Made by a program: the position numbers and the translations under genes. A DNA stretch of 64,000 bases from positions 187,966-251,965 of the forward strand of contig NSJX01000009.1 in the NCBI GenBank assembly GCA_002286715.1, written 5' to 3'. The DNA comes from Dentipellis sp. KUC8613 (taxonomy: Eukaryota > Basidiomycota > Agaricomycetes > Russulales > Hericiaceae). Positions 9,305-20,627 of the stretch are shown here, in pieces (within the stretch, counting starts at the first letter, position 1; every line of letters begins with the position of its first letter). The notes beneath the pieces were generated by a model that saw nothing but the letters and a program-made list of their open reading frames with translations, was not told the origin of the DNA and ran no database searches.

Positions 9305-11540
9305 ATGCACCCGATCTTGGCCCGTGCTGCGAGTCGCTCACTCTCTCGTCCGGCGGCGCGACACATACCTGGCACTTCCACCATCCTGCTCTCCCGTTCG
9401 CTTGCCACTAAGATCCCGAAGAACAAGCTCCCCCGTTCTACCAGTGCGCCAAAGCAGTCTCCCAAGCCGCCTACGTCGGAGCCGCCATCAACCCCGGAGA
9501 GCACCACCTCGATCCCTCCGGCCGAGCCGCCGACAAAAGATGTGCCTCCGCCCGCCCCTGCACCGCATCCGACGGAGCTCTCGCTAGATTTCTCTCCACC
9601 AGACCCGTCTTTGCCGGCGCCTGCATCCGAAGGGGACAGCGAGCATGCGCAGCGGACAGGAGCGCGTTCATCAAAGGACTCGCTGAGCAGTATAGAGCGC
9701 AAACGACGGATGTATGGCCAGGCAAGTCTGGTGATGTTCGCCGTCGCTCTCGCTGCAGGTGGGGTCTACCTTGGCAGGGAATGGGAAGAGGGCGAGCTCG
9801 AGGAGAGGAGATTGGTACGTCGTATTCACAGTTCCTGCACCCGCCTTAGCCTGACTGTATCCTGCTATCAGGCACCTGACGCTGTTCCCAACACACGGTG
9901 GGGGAGGACGAAGGAGCGATTTACTTCGATGTTCGACGTCAGTTGCACCCAGTGCTGTTCATCCTTGATTGATACTGATTTCGCTCGTTTAACCACTCTC
10001 CATCTAACCGCTGCCGCCTTCAATTGAAATGAGTAGCTCTTCTCAAAACCGCAATGGTCCGAGCTTCTGCCGCCAATGCTACCCGCTCCGTATCAAAAGC
10101 CGTACACTCTGCTTGTGTCGGTTGATGACCTCCTTGTGACGAGTACCTGGGATGTGCGTACCTTGCTTTGTTCTCTCTATTTCTTGCTCTCCTGTATCCT
10201 TCCACTATTCGGCTCAGCAAGTCGCGGGCCGTCGGAAGATCCTTTGCCTGTCGCGTTTGGAAGGAGTGTTGCCTTATACAGACCACTTGCGCTGAGCCCA
10301 CGACTAGGGTCATAGCACGTGATCCGGTGACCTGCTTATCACCTTACTGCGATTGTCTCTGTCTCCTTTCGTCCTCGAGAAACTTATTTTTTTGCCACTG
10401 TAGCGTCAACACGGCTGGCGTACGGCAAAACGTCCGGGTGTCGACTACTTCCTCGCATACCTCTCGCAGTTCTATGAGGTGGTTGTGTTCACTACGCAAT
10501 ACGACTACGTACGCCTCTGTCCAATCCCCAATATATTTTCGATTCTCTCTGACAATCACCACAGACTGCGGCTCCCATCGTCGAGAAGCTCGACCCGTAC
10601 AACTTCTTCGTCACGTACAGGATCTATCGCCAGGGCACCCGCGCGTCGGAGAACGGGCCTGTCAAGGATCTGACGTATCTCAACAGGCCACTCGACAGGG
10701 TTCGTCTGGGAAACTTCCATGCAGCCAATGACTAAATTTACGTCTGTACACAGGTCATCCTGCTGGACGCACATGAGGAGCACGTCGTACCCGAGCAGCG
10801 GGACAACGCGATCGTCGTTCCACCGTGGAAAGGCAAGCCGGGAGACCGCGGGCTTGTGGAGCTGATCCCCTTCCTGGAATGTGCGTCCCGCACGCCTCTT
10901 CGCCTGTCTTTACTGGTCTGATCTTCGACAACAGCTATCGGAATCTACAAGCCCCCCGACGTGCGGCCTATCCTGAGCGCGTACCAGGACAAGGACATCG
11001 CCGTCGAGTACGCGAAGAAGGAGGCTGAGGCGAAGAGGAAGTTCATCGAGGACTGGGAGTCGAAGGGCGGGAGCAAGGTACGTAAACACCTATGGAATAT
11101 CCGAGTGTCATCTCGCTTACCCTCAAGCTAGGGTGTCGGCGGGGTCACGCTCAGCGGGCTCTTCTCCAGCGGCAGAAAGGCCGTAAGTCCACGCCTTCTT
11201 TCCTCTTCCGTATATTTGGACTCATCGATGGATCCGCGTCCCCTGCTGGGTGCATCAGACTCAGGCCCCCGAGACCTACCTCGAGGCGAAGCGCCGCGAG
11301 GCACAGGCGCTGTACCTCGAGGAGCAGAAGTACATCCGTGAAAACAAGGCCGAGTTCGAGCGCTTGCTTGAGCAGGACCGCCAGGCGGCCGAGCGCGAGA
11401 TGTCGGCCAACCTGTTTGGGTCCATGGGCGCGCTCGTTGGCGGGCCGCCGCAGAGGAAGCCGGATGAGGCGGCGGCGGCGGCGGCGGCGGCTGCAGTTGG
11501 CAGTATTCCTGTGAAGGTGGATGATGGGCAGAAGGTGTGA
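9305..11540 (+). CDS. TIM50: TIM50, mitochondrial inner-membrane presequence translocase subunit
   Basis: Receptor subunit of the TIM23 complex. Nine exons: 9305-9814, 9872-9937, 10037-10153, 10404-10508, 10565-10699, 10754-10879, 10935-11077, 11132-11182 and 11259-11540. An Arg-rich presequence ([20 protein letters not shown]) is followed by a long Pro-rich region, one membrane segment ([18 protein letters not shown]) and an FCP1/HAD-like phosphatase fold. The fold includes [18 protein letters not shown] (degenerate DxDxT/V site), [22 protein letters not shown] and [16 protein letters not shown]. The C-terminus has a charged coiled coil ([19 protein letters not shown]) and a poly-Ala run. 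Intron 3 (10154-10403, 250 bp) is several times longer than the others. Confidence 0.93.
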
Positions 11541-11757
11541 TGGACACTATAGGTGGGCGGATGGTAGGATAGGTGTAGTAATGGTATGAGCTTGCTTAAT
11601 GAGACTCCCCTCTTCTCAATTGATTCGACCAGTTTCTCGGTAGAAACGGTGGCGGTGATACTGCTGCTTGCTCGACATGGACTTCGGCATACATCTTCTC
11701 TGATTGTCATATATCAAATGCCCATATACTCGAAGTTCTCGAAGTCAAGACTGCGAT

Positions 11758-13278
11758 CTACCATACAGTATCGCTCAGCAGTGCTCCGATACCGTCTCCC
11801 CATATTACCTGGGCAGCACTCGATGGATGGTAGTTGTTTCTGCGAAGCGCCATGAGCGTCTCGGAACTCTATACAACAATCGCATCGCAGTAAAACTCAC
11901 CCCCAGAAGTCACCAGTTCCGCCATACGAGGTGTTGTCCACGAAGCCGTATGTAGCGGGGTTGTTGAGGACCTGGCTGAACGCGGTGTTTGAGTCCCACA
12001 GCCACGTCTTCACGCCCGAGTGTGTGGTGGTCAAATTGGACACGCGCGTGGCGAGCTTAGAGTTGAAGCCGACAATGACACTCTTCTCGAGAGCCTGAGC
12101 TGATGCCGCCTGAGCGAGCATCTGTCATACAAGATGAGCTGCAAGAAGATAGTTGAGTAGAGTAGACAGTCACCAGAGGCGAACGATCTATGGGAGGAAC
12201 GTTGATGAACAAGAAGTTGCGTGCACCGACGTCACTGGAGAATCGGCACCATTATTAGTGGCATGATTCAGTTTCAGCTGTAGATCCGACTGACTACTAC
12301 AATGGATAAGATGAGATGTCAGTCCTACCACGATGGAGGTACTAATTGGCACTCACAAGCTCCTCGATCAACTCGAAGTAATTATCGAGCAGGGTGTCGG
12401 AAAACCTGCCACAGCATACGTTAAGACCGGTGGATTCGTGCGTTCACACGCCGACTTACGCGTCACGACTACCAGACAGGTAGTAACTGTTCCCAATGTC
12501 GTTGATGCCGATCCACACAGAGAACAGCGCGTTGGAGCTGTTCCAGATCTTGTCGCCTGTCCCAACGTTCGGCTGCGCGAGGAACTGGTTGACCTGGTCG
12601 ACCAACGAAAGCACCGTCGGCTCATAGGGTGCGACCAAGGTGGCGTTGATCGTGGCTCCGCCGTACGCATAGTTGTACGTCAGGACGAGAGAGTGGTTCG
12701 TAACAACGGTGGCCTGATCGATCCAATTAACGCCTCCAACCGCGGTGTAACCCTGTCCAAATAGTTGATGCATAGGAAAGCAATTATAGAAGAGAACCAA
12801 ACGCACTGGGTATGGCGGATTTCCGAGAGGATTTCCAGGCGAGGGGAGGGTGTCTGTGTTGACGAAGCCCGTCTGCGTGTAAGAATCCCCACTGTGAAAA
12901 TCTCAGAAGTGAAATTATGGACATGAAGATAGCGCCATACAAGCTGAACCAGTAATTAGCGTCGGTCGGCGTTGTTGCAGTACCAGGAATGCATTGGCTG
13001 AAGTCTGCGAAGTCCTCAAGCGTCGGACGATATGATTCGCTTTATACGCGAGAATAACCCACAAGCATTCAACACTGTGCAGACCGTGCTGAAAAGGTCG
13101 TTGGTCAACGATCGGGAAAGATAACAGATGACTGAATCTGAATCTGATACCCTGATACACAGGACGTGTCACCAGGCCAGCCTATGCCGCCGCACTGGGC
13201 CCATACAGGCTGCTGACCCAGCGCTACATCGAAGACTGCAAGAAGAGAGACAGAAAGGAAGACAATCTGCGAGAACAT
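11758..13278 (-). CDS. CBM1-linked carbohydrate esterase family 16 (acetylesterase)
   Basis: A secreted SGNH/GDSL esterase that removes acetyl groups from hemicellulose fragments. The start at 13278 gives a signal peptide (MFSQIVFLSVSLLAVFDVALG). A fungal CBM1 follows at once (QPVWAQCGGIGWPGDTSCVSG, later QCIPG). A Thr/Pro linker leads to the catalytic domain: NYWFSFGDSYTQTGF (block I nucleophile Ser, spliced across a 5' intron), VWIGINDIGNSY (GxND-type block), NFLFINVPPIDRSP, and the catalytic His in NNYHPSSAAQ close to the C-terminus (stop at 11758-11760). The last short intron after GDFWG is needed to reach NNYHP. CE16 with an N-terminal CBM1 is typical of wood-decay basidiomycetes. The gene converges with TIM50. 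Confidence 0.9.
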
Positions 13279-14816
13279 TAGGTATGCGGTAGAGACGGGG
13301 CTAAGAAGCGAAAGAGCTTCGCTGGTAGACTTGCCTGACAGTCGCTCTTTTCTATGCGCTGGTGCACTGATCCTGAGCAAATGCGGCACCGCACCCTTCA
13401 CCTCCACGGGCAATGCTCGGGTCGCTCCTGTAATACTTTTGCTTGGACGAGCGAAGAAGCCATGATCCCATGATGGCGCGGGACGAAATATTCCAATGTA
13501 AATCCCGGTATTATGCCGACGACTGCAACTTGACCAGGGGAGAGCCCCTGGTCTGGCCAAAGAAGTTGAGTACGCGCGTTATTGTGTGGAAGCTGGACCA
13601 TTTCCAAGAACGCCGTACTGTCTTGCTCGGAATGCCGTGAATCACTTGTTCAAAACTGTCGGATTGGTTAGGTCGCCGAACAGCAACCTGCCTGAGAAAT
13701 CAGTCGCACGGGAGATCGCATGACTACACGTCGTAGGCACATTGCACCTTACCTCGGAAGCCGATGGTCTTTTGACCACCATACAGACCATTCAAGTGGC
13801 AAGTCACCGGATGTATCGAGTTGTTATAAGCGTCTCTAGTTTCATTCGTCACATTCCGTGGATTTAGATTTAGATTTAGATGAAGATATAATCTCACCAG
13901 CAGTCGCAGTTTCGAGGAAAGACTGCAATCCATGTAATCCTAAAGAAGAACTAGATGTGTGCCAGTCGACTGAGAGTTGTCTGGGTATCATGGCACCTAT
14001 AGCTATCGGTTGTTGCGTGCAGCCTGAGCATAACGTAGTACGAGTTCTTGGAGCCAACGATGCATCGGATCACTGTACCGTTCATGCGGAATGCCATCTA
14101 ATGCTTCGAGTACGGATGCCTGAGTATAGGTGACCGACATTTACTTTGGGTTTAGACCTTGAGCCTGTGACGGCGGTAGTAGTCAAAGCCAGTACAGCTT
14201 CGGGTGGGGAAACCATACTCACGGGCCGTCCGGCCCGTCCCCCATTGACGACCCCGCGCGTCGTACGGTCGCTGCCGCAACTTCTTTCAACTCCACTCGC
14301 AGTGCAGCCTCTGGGATCTAATGGACGAAGGTGTCAGTGTCATTTTATCATTTTTTCCGTACATATATACCATTCGTCGGATTCGCTTTGGTTCTCTACT
14401 CACTTCCTATATGCTCACAGGTCCGCACAATAGCATAATGTGTCCAGACTGGGCAGATGCTAGCCATACAGTCACGACGATCTATACTCCACTTTTGCAA
14501 CCATATCAGCAGTATATCTTACTTTTGTATCTCGCCGACGTCGAATGCCCTGCAAGGGAGAGAAGACTGTCTCCTGCGGCCCCTTCATCATGATGTACTT
14601 CCCCTTCCATAACGTATTTTCGTCTGATTTAATTGACTGACTCATCTACTCCTGGGTACTGCAGGAACGGGACTCCGAATATTTCCTAAAATTTGGATTG
14701 ATCGGATTATGCGTGGTGTCCCCTAGTCAAAAATATTCTGCCCACTCGGACGCCTCAGCACTTTTGCGCACCGTGGTTCAACAGTCACCACCATCCGTCT
14801 TGACGTCTTGAGTCGA
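13279..14816. other. Gene-poor spacer at the left edge of the accessory island
   Basis: About 1.5 kb upstream of the CE16 gene. A GATTTA microsatellite lies at about 13860-13883. Several 60-95-residue frames exist on both strands but show no family motif and no consistent splicing. I cannot support a gene here. Confidence 0.4.
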
Positions 14817-14941
14817 AATCATCAGAGGTTTGGAGTTACGCCGATGTCCAGCCTCACCGGGTGTGTCATTACATACCTGTGGTAGCATTCATTTTCTCAG
14901 AACTGAATCCGACGCTGTATGACTAGGGAAACCACAACTTC

Positions 14942-15749
14942 ATGTTGAAGGCCGCATTCCGACGATACATCAATTTTCAAGTCAAAGGGACTTCACGTAT
15001 AGCAATAGAACGTGTCTCACGGAGGTCGTCGGGTTATCTTCTTAGCCTATTAGGCTCTCATTGCCAACAACCCCATCCACGGCATCGGAAGCTGAAGGAC
15101 TGCCGTCAGTGCCTCGGGTTTTCTTCCTCGCGGTCGCAGCCTTGCTCTTGCGTAAACCATAATCAGCATGGTTCCCGCACAAGAGCTCCCAGCTTCATAC
15201 GAGTTCTCACACAGAACGGAGTCATTTCCGCCAACATCATGGGCTGGAAAATCCTGCGGCTCGCGGACGGTCGTCGTGGCGGCGAGATCTTCCTTGTAAC
15301 CGCCGACACGAGCCGCTTTGACAAGACGGCGCAGGTGATCCTAGCCAACCCGGGTACTGGCGTGTGCCTGCCGCGGGCGTAAAGGTCAACGGCGTCCCTT
15401 TCGCTGGTACTCCTGGGCAGCACGTCGGCGCTCTCGACAGTTGCTCCACCAGGCTTGCCATTCCTCTGGGCGACACTGCGCAGCTGAACTCGCAGCTTTC
15501 CAATGCGCTCCGTGATCGGCAGGACGGCCTATTCTACATTCCGTGCGACGCGCAGCTGGAGCTGAGCCTGGTAGCCATCGAACGCGATTAGCCACAGCGG
15601 ACCCGCAAACCACAGGGCTATTGTCTATCATCCAGGCCAGCCCCACAGTGCCGACAGGACTCGTGGACTGGAACACAGCATTCGTGAAGAACGTGGACTG
15701 GGCCATGACCTCCGGCACGAACGAGATTCAGATCGCGAAGTCGTGGTAG
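14942..15749 (+). pseudogene. Aspartic peptidase (family A1, pepsin-like) relic, copy 1
   Basis: Pieces of a pepsin-like protease in shifting frames: APSFIRVLTQNGVISANIMG (N-lobe helix region), RRGGEIFLVTADTSRF (the GGEIxLGGxD block of A1 peptidases), YWRVPAAGVKVNGVPFAG, then ALDSCSTRLAIPLGDT where functional enzymes have D(S/T)G(T/S)T, LFYIPCD, and the C-terminal FVKNVDWAMTSGTNEIQIAKSW. At least one frameshift lies near 15355-15365 and stops interrupt the joins. The first catalytic DTG lobe is missing, and Cys replaces the invariant Gly of the second motif. It is inactive as it stands. Confidence 0.65.
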
Positions 15750-16198
15750 CTGATGGAGGCAGATAGGGCTGTTCATTCATGTACAGTATGTTATGCGGGT
15801 CTCTTGCAGATGCGATCGTGCTTGAGTTCATACTCGATAAGTTCGTCCATCAGGGAATACGAAGCTTCCCACTCAAGTCAAATACCGGGTGGCCTCGTCC
15901 TCGGTGGCAGTATCGACGAGGCGCTCGTTCTTGACCATATCGGTGACCATCAGCTCTCTATGTCGGATTTGGTCGACGTCTGCCACGAGGCTTCTCGCGT
16001 GTCTATCAGACAATATTTGGCAGGACGGACTGCACTCCAACTTGAGTCTCGCGTCGTCATCGCGCTTCGCTATCGTTGTACTTCCGCAGTTCATCACTGT
16101 GAGTTTTATATTCATGATGTCGGTACAATCCACGACTGACGATAGCATTTTTACTCCTGGTGGCTCGTAATCTAGGCGTATCGCGCCGAATTGATGTC

Positions 16199-17087
16199 AT
16201 GTCGGCCTTTGATATCTTCGGAACTGTTGGGACCGCGCTTTCTATAGTTGTTATGATGCACCACATCGTCAAAAAACGGCTTCCCAGAGAACGTCTCTGT
16301 GATCTTATGCAGGTCATTGTGGAAACAGAAGAGCTGTATCAGACTACAACGCAAGAGGGACTGTGCATAGACAAGGACTCGGCCGCAGCATACGATTTGA
16401 GGATCTCCGGGTATGTCTCATGTCTTCGTGTGTCAGGTTCTAGAATAGTCTCGACGAGTGTCAGCCTGCGCAGCGAAGCCGAAGATTTGCAGGCTCGATG
16501 CCTCCCCGTCAAGAATGTCTTTCAGCAATATTGGATCATGACCAGAGGCTTAACGCGTGAAATCGAATGTCTGACCCTGCATGCCTGCCGGTTTAGATCA
16601 TTTATCCGAGTTCGTATGATGTCTATGTATCTCTGCCGGGATTGTCCGAATATGTCTATACTAAAAAGTTTCCCTGCTTCCAGGTACTACGCCACAGTAA
16701 ACATGCAACGGAAGGTTGGGCATTGCGCCGTCGGGGAATTGGGCGACGCTTAGGTTTGACACACGAGTTCACGAGCCACCTGGAACGAATTGTGTCGTTA
16801 CACAACAAAGGTCATCCCAGGAAACGCCCATACGAGCTCGACAGGTATTTAACACCACCAGAAGGTCAGCTCAAATTTCCGATCTTATTGCATTAAACCA
16901 ACCCTCTGCACTTGCATCTGTTACAGTTGGTGGTCCTCGAATCCCAGAGCCACTCGACTGTAATATTATTCTGGCGGATTTGTTGAACAAATTGTCAAGC
17001 AATCCCCTTGACATTTTGAACTACGAGGATTCATTCCTTATCATCTTGGAGAACATGCCGACATACCCATCTGCAGCAGCAGTATAG
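16199..17087 (+). CDS. Unrecognised AFDIFG-family protein, type A, copy 1
   Basis: I do not recognise this family. Exon 1 (from 16199, 23 bp after an in-frame alternative Met) gives MSAFDIFGTVGTALSIVVMM, a short hydrophobic N-terminal segment. A helical charged stretch follows (LPRERLCDLMQVIVETEELYQTT). A second exon reads SLRSEAEDLQARCLPVKNVFQQYWIM, and a third RRRGIGRRLGLTHEFTSHLERIV...PYELDRYLTPPEG. A probable 59-bp intron (GTCAGC...TTACAG) precedes the last exon (RIPEPLDCNIILADLLNKLSS). The same exon order is found in copy 2 at 24742, which supports coding. Predicted length is about 230 residues, mostly helical. Confidence 0.55.
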
Positions 17088-17624
17088 CGCTTCACACTAT
17101 TTTACCGCGCTCCGAGCTATGATATGATTACACAGTATATACCTGTTTGAATGGTTTGTGAGAAAATAACTCGCTGTCAGTGCATCGGTATGTAAGTATC
17201 CGATTGTCTAGACAAGATTTACGTACAATGTCAGACAAGTCGAATAGTGAGTGTCATATAAGGATATCGATGACATCTAAGTACTCGATTTGACAACGAC
17301 GAGATGAGGAATTCCTCGATCTACTGTAACTTACAGATCAGGTTACCCACGCAGCCGAAGACAGTTACTGGAGCGGAGTAAGTACTAATGGCACCTAGTC
17401 TCCTTTACAGACCTCGACAGAAGATAGTTGTTCTGTTAATGGTGCCGGCACAAGCCTGAGCTTTCGGCTGTTGCAGACTTGCGATCAGTGCTGATAAGCG
17501 GAACTTCAATCTTGCATGTGAGTCCCTGCGATCAGTATGACTTAGGGAGAGACACTTACCATCTTGACCGAGCGAGGACGCCTTCTGAGGCCTAGGAGGT
17601 CTCCCAGCTTCATCTCGAGTGAAC

Positions 17625-18275
17625 ATGTCCGCCTTCGAAATATTCGGCACCATAGGGACGGTTCTCGCGATCCTCGCAATAATACACAATAATATTAAAG
17701 GGAGGCTTCCTCGAGCCAGGATGCAACGATTGGCCGACCTCACCGCGCGAACCGAAGAATATCACGAAATCATTAGGGATGACGGACTCTTTGAACGTCT
17801 CCACGCATTGGTTGCTGTTTCTCGCGAGGAAAGATTATATGAGTAAGGATGCATCACGATACTTCGAGCAGCGGTACTGAATGACCCTGGTTTTCGCCTC
17901 AGGTATCGTAGGCGGGTGGAATCATTGCAGCAAAAATGTCGTGAAGCAGAAAGCAACTTGCTATGGCAATACCAGATGATGTTCACTGGTGAAACACGCC
18001 AGATCGACGAGCTAGCCAAACACGTCGATGGCTTGAGACAGGAATTATTCGTACATCTTCTTCTAACTTCTCTTCCTTTCTTGATTGAAGCTGACATATC
18101 AATGATCTATCAGCTCTACAGCACGAGGCAAAATCACTGGGAAAAAGCCTTGGTCCCCCGACTCGGTGTAGTTCAACGGCTGCATATAAGTCAATCGTCT
18201 GCGTTGACAATGCGCAGGGCACTATTACTGCATGTGCTTTGGAGAGATGATGTCATCAAGTACCATGGTGTGTGA
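17625..18275 (+). CDS. Unrecognised AFDIFG-family protein, type B, copy 1
   Basis: Starts MSAFEIFGTIGTVLAILAII, a hydrophobic stretch clearly related to the type-A start, then LPRARMQRLADLTARTEEYHEIIRDDGL. An intron (GTAAGG...CCTCAG) leads to a coiled-coil-like exon (YRRRVESLQQKCREAESNLL, ETRQIDELAKHVDGLRQEL). A second intron precedes QLYSTRQNHWEKALVPRLGVVQRLHIS. It lies 0.5 kb downstream of the type-A gene on the same strand. The frame reaches a stop at 18275, while the paralogue at 26167 runs on to a longer C-terminus, so the 3' end here may be incomplete. An alternative start lies two codons upstream at 17619. Confidence 0.55.
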
Positions 18276-18542
18276 ACTCATAATATTATTGAAACTGCAT
18301 CAGAACGTTGCTGACACATTTCCTAGCCCACCCATTACCTTTTCGTCAGGTCTTTCTAGAACTCAGACAGAGTGGCGGCGTTGATCCTCATAAAACATTC
18401 GCGCGCGATGAGGCCTTAAGATCGAGAATTAACTCTATACTTTGTACAAGGGGTTTAATAATCTAGTGTACATAAAACTGATACTTAGCCTGAGATTTAT
18501 CAGGAAACATGGGTTTCTCGTCGCCTTCGGCTTTCCGGAAAC

Positions 18543-20601
18543 TTATGTGGTTAGCGTAGTTGAAGGCTTCCGAAATAGCGCACAATGTACTCGATCTAAG
18601 GTTCTAAAGAGGTGATAATCTCGTGAGCTTGCATATGTTCTGTTGCTTCTCCGTTGATCATTTGATAGACAACAGAACGCATCTTGGAAAGATTGGGGCG
18701 ATCCTAAGTTATCAGTTACCATGATACAGTAGGGTGTGAAAGCATTTGAACGAACATTGATGACATCGGCCAAAAATATCATGCTAAGGTCTCGCAAGGC
18801 AGCTTGGTTTTGAAGACAGCTTCGCCTACCTTCTTTGCAAGTATCTGTATTTATATCTTCACAGAAGGACAGATAGCATCGGCTCGGGATTTGATGACCA
18901 GTCTGGAGTAGATTAGTTGAGGCACTTGTATCAACTAAGATGATGCTGCGACATAGATTCCTGGGCATCCGTGTCTTCTTTCAGTAAGCCCGCGAGGAAT
19001 GCAGCAACGCATTGGTAAGGACTCACAGGGGATGGACATATTTTTGGTGCAGGCACTCAAGTCCCTGAAGAGTCCGGTGAGGTTCTATTTTACAGCAGAT
19101 GAGACATAAAATTACTTCACGAAGTTGCACCCAAAATGCGGCAGCGGTCTCGAAGTCTACATTGTCTGACTTGTTCAATGGACAGACATGCGAAAAGACT
19201 AACGTTGTCGGCTTTTCTCCAGCGAACGGCTTCGTGATCGGAGGGAACAGAGATCCCCGATTTTCGGGCGGACATTTTGAAACAAAATTTTTGAAGCCAT
19301 CCGAAATCAAGCTGATGTCGACAAGCTGGGTCATCACTTGTCCATTCGTGATCTTGAAATCCTGAGAACCGGAAAGTAATGAGTGAATCCGAAATGTCAG
19401 GCGCAGGACGAGAACGGCTGAAGTATCTAATGGACGCACATCGAGTGCCTGTCGTTGTCTTCCCGCCAGTCGGTCCGCTTATTCGGTCTCTCACGTTCAT
19501 CATGCCAATCCTCAGACACAGCGTGCGTGTCTACCAAGTCGCTGACAAGAGGCCTGAGAGCGGAGCCGGCGCAGGATTGTGAGTACATGTCGGATGTGTA
19601 CAGATGCGTAGCGGACGGCACTCACAAACCGAGGTATACTTCATATCCGACTCGCGGGTGGTCACGCAACGGAGGCTCGTAAAATGGGGGCGAAGGCGGC
19701 GGCAGTGAAGGAGGCGGGATATCCCCCTGTAAAGCCTCAGCCTCGAGCTGGAAGTTCAGAGGTGGCACTTTGAGCGAGGCGTTTAACGCTATATTTAGGT
19801 CGAAGGCCCGCCATGACACATAGATGGGAGGCGTGGTGGGGCGGAAAAAACTGGTGGAGCGTATGGGCGGTTCACTTGACCATCAGCATCAAGCATCGCG
19901 GCGTCGAACGACCAATCAACCACACCCAGCGCCTCGAACGGCTGACGTCGTATACATACTCCATAGACTGTACAAAGCGGAGGTCATCAGAGCACGAAGT
20001 ATTATATGTGATTTGTGGCGCACTTTAGACACGTCCTAACTGTATGAAGGCTCCCGGGAAGCCTGCGGATCGTGTTGCAAACGGAAACGACGAGGACTAG
20101 AAGTGTCTCTGCGCGATTTCCCTCTCACCACGCTGAAACTTAACTTGAAGCTGCGCTACGCCTCAGTGCTGCGATCACGACATGTTTCTCGGCAGAATGG
20201 GGTTGCGCCTTCGGATGTTTCACCTCAGAGGCGCACGGAATCGAGAAGTACGAGGAATACTGCTTACTGTGAAGATCCACACGAAAGCACATCCACTTCC
20301 CCGAACTATCATCCAGACGCACGTTCTCGAATTCTCCGACGTTGCGCCACGCGTGAGGACTGCGAAAGCGACTGATGTTAAGCGCTGGTCCCGCTGGCGG
20401 CGGCGGCGGCGCAGAAACGAACACCAGCAAAGGTTTTGCATCTTGCACTGTCCAGATGTCTGTATTGGGTGGATCTGGGGCATGAGTGCGAGCGTGTGAT
20501 CGATATGGAGGCTGAGAACACACGGCAGTGAACGACGCTTTGCAATCGAATGGCAAGATACTCATCGTGGGTGCATCCCGCACGGGTTCAATGCCATGCA
20601 C
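18543..20601 (-). CDS. Unrecognised minus-strand gene of the duplicated cassette, copy 1
   Basis: I recognise no family. Coding is inferred because the same protein segments recur in copy 2. Segments 5' to 3' on the minus strand: a first exon with APPPPPAGPALNISRFRSP and ENVRLDDSSGKWMCFRVD; FEALGVVDWSFDAAMLDADG; a Pro-rich exon LNASLKVPPLNFQLEAEALQ with PPPSLPPPSPPFYEPPLRDH; MYSQSCAGSALRPLVSDLVD; QVMTQLVDISLISDGFKNFV with KCPPENRGSLFPPITKPFAG; and a Cys-containing 3' part (YLSFCED...FLADV). Exact splice sites and both ends are uncertain. The Met at 20565 is another possible start. Confidence 0.4.
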
Positions 20602-20627
20602 CTAATTGGAACACAAAGCGAGAATGC

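Larger units (their letters stand above)
14817..20250. repeat. Segmental duplication, copy 1
   Basis: Matches 23324-29616 in the same orientation and the same feature order. The left edge is the shared block ATCATCAGAGGTTTGGAG. The right edge is near AGGCGCACGGAATCGAGA. Identity is patchy: near-perfect in some exons and lower in introns and spacers. Copy 2 is about 0.9 kb longer, mostly in the spacer after its type-B gene. Confidence 0.88.
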
